Shown: positions 61,991 to 64,000 of the stretch, piece after piece
Layout of the letters: the number at the start of each line of letters is the position of its first letter
Position numbering within the stretch: the first letter of the stretch is position 1
Origin: Spirodela intermedia
Lineage: Eukaryota; Streptophyta; Magnoliopsida; Alismatales; Araceae
Assembly: GCA_902729315.2 (NCBI GenBank)
Contig: LR746268.1
Location: 1,605,501-1,669,500, forward strand
DNA: 64,000 bases
Direction of reading: 5' to 3'
The notes under the pieces: model-generated
Database searches by the model: none
What the model saw: the letters and a program-made list of their open reading frames with translations, nothing else
Told to the model about the DNA's origin: nothing
Translations under genes and position numbers: made by a program

Positions 61991-64000
61991 AACTAAAAAA
62001 GGTGATGATGATAGTTTTTACCATTTATGAGGCATTGAGGAAGTATTTATCTCTCCTCTTCATAGGTGGGGTATGTATGGATTATATGGGAGGCCACTTT
62101 TGAGCCTTGATGTAGTCTTTGAGTGGATCTCTTGACACACATAATGCTAGTTGAGTACAACGAGGAGAGTTGTATAATAGGAAAGAGTACATGGAAATTT
62201 TATATGGAAATTTTTGGAATTCTAAGACAAGATTCAACTTTGTTTACTTCACATAATTTTCTTTTCAAGTTTCATTTCACAAAGTAATGTTATAGAGATC
62301 TTGTTAGGGTATATTTGGTGTTTCTACTTACATAGCCGATAAGCACCCTCACTTCTAATGAAAATATCATATTTTCATCACTTAAAATTATATAAGTCTC
62401 ACCTATTTTTTACCTTTTTTTTGTTAAGGTGTGATGAGAAAATATAATTGTTCAATTTCTTTTTTAGATGCCTACATGAAAAGTTAAGATAAGAATGTTG
62501 AAATTTGAAATATTGTGTGAACATTAAATATATTGTTTAATAGCTACAATAATTGAAAAAGATCTAAGTCATCTAAAATATTCATTGGAAACTTTATAGG
62601 CTTCGTTTTTAAGAGAAATGATATTTTAAATACTGAAATTACTTTTATGTTAAAATTGAGATTATTCAATTTTAAAATTTCCAAAAATTAAGATTTATTT
62701 TTTTGGCATATATGAACCAAGTGGAAAATTTTAGTGACTTTTGAGAAACCAAAAATATGATTTATTTTAGAATAAGTATTCAACAACACCTACTAATAAA
62801 TAGACTATTAGAAAATAAATGAATTATGTCATTTTGTAATTGAAACAACCTTAATGACTAGGCTATATTCATAGTTTATTTATTTATTTTATAAAGGTGA
62901 CTACCTTGTTTCCGTTCAAAACTTTGATCTTGATATCCATTGTCATTACTATTGATATGTTGCATAGGTTTACATAAACTACCTTAGTCCCTTCTGAGTC
63001 TCTTTATAGGTATTTTGCAATCTAAATACACCAGTTATAAAAATAAAATAACCACCCTCCCATATCCTAATGACTTTGATACTCTAAAGTTAGATGGAAG
63101 CTTATTTTTGTCATTTTCATTATTTGAAAAGAGTTAAAAAGTATGTTTAGAAAATATTTGGGCACATCTCACCAATTGCAATGTAAATTTAATTGAGGGA
63201 CATAACTAAGGGTAAAGTATTCTCTAGAGGTGCATAAAAAATACTGATAAATGTTAGGCCTTTTGGTAGCCTAAAACTTAAAAGTACTATTTTACCATAC
63301 ATATATCTCAAATGTGTTGGGAAACATCAACACATATTTTATGATATTGGATTTAATTTCAAGACCCAAATATCGAAACATGGCAAGGAAGGCTCAACGC
63401 TACAGTTGCTTTGTTTTACTAACTATTAACTCTTGTTGTAAAGGATTTTGATGTTGAAAAATAGAACTATAAAGAAAATCTGATGATGAATATGGTTTCG
63501 TTGCTCTAATGGTTAGGTGAAGATCTAAATTCAGAGATATAGTCTATTTTCTATTTGGTTTTTTTTAGGTGTAAATATATAAAAAGAATAAGCTATGAAG
63601 ATGTTAAAATGAAAAAAGTTGACTTACGAGAAAAATAACATTTTTTAGAAAGAAAACTACTAAAAAAGATCAAGTGAGTCTACTGTGAGTTGATCCAACA
63701 ACCATATGGATCGACCCAACAATAAAATGGGTCAACCCAACAATTGGTGATCCAAAATGGGTTAACTCAAGAGAGAGTAAAAGTAAAATTTCTCTATGAA
63801 ATATGAAATGACACAAAATTTGACGTTATTGACAGGTGTTGGAGGATCTTTGTTCATCTATATGACATATGGCATATCTAATGATCAAATATTTAGATAA
63901 TCTCTATTGACAAGTATGCATAATGATTTGGTCAAAATCTAGTTCTATAAATCAACTCATGCATTAACTTAGGAAATCATCGGTTAATCAGATCTTACTC
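61991..64000. other. AT-rich right end of window, no gene seen
   Basis: It should hold the 5' LTR of the minus-strand copia element near 62.0-62.5 kb, but I could not match a copy to sequence beyond the purine tract at 56643. No other coding frame, repeat pair or RNA gene was recognised to the window end. Confidence 0.45.

Overview
The window is nuclear DNA of a flowering plant. The genes carry spliceosomal introns, plant-specific families are present (a chloroplast-movement kinesin, a plastid glucose-6-phosphate isomerase), and the space between genes is filled with decayed copia, gypsy and LINE elements. GC-rich first exons (plastid PGI, the single-exon DUF7870-type gene) set in AT-rich repeats lean towards a monocot, but the species cannot be fixed from the sequence.

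Five protein genes could be built exon by exon. (1) Positions 1-5407, minus: the 5' part of a KAC1/KAC2-like kinesin-14, running off the left edge, with an apparent one-base frameshift in the exon that encodes the P-loop. (2) 21622-34912, minus: a complete 14-exon plastid phosphoglucose isomerase (631 aa) containing one GC-AG intron. (3) 41616-46402, plus: a five-exon small J-domain protein (140 aa). (4) 48380-50652, minus: a five-exon FKBP12 (112 aa). (5) 51594-52874, minus: an intronless DUF7870/methyltransferase-like membrane protein (426 aa), preceded by a 36-aa upstream ORF in an ideal start context, with a TATA box further upstream.

The rest is mostly repeats. 6.2-12.4 kb is AT-rich, with one orphan LTR/primer-binding-site trace. 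12.4-15.2 kb is a TNT1-like copia element with two LTRs and a large internal deletion. 15.66-17.1 kb is the C-terminal end of a LINE ORF2. 18.06-21.46 kb is a copia element whose 3' LTR stops about 165 bp from the PGI stop codon. 36.5-40.6 kb is a decayed gypsy element with both LTRs. 56.5-62 kb is a minus-strand copia element, itself interrupted by a foreign segment of about 1.3 kb. Diverged tandem repeats lie upstream of both the kinesin gene and the PGI gene.

The genes do not form a pathway; they are neighbours separated by transposons. No new multi-gene system was found. The observations most worth following are the upstream ORF of the DUF7870 gene, the GC-AG intron in PGI, the kinesin frameshift, and the TCP-motif-bearing repeats upstream of PGI. 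Exon limits were placed by hand from splice signals, reading phase and remembered family similarity; no database search was run.
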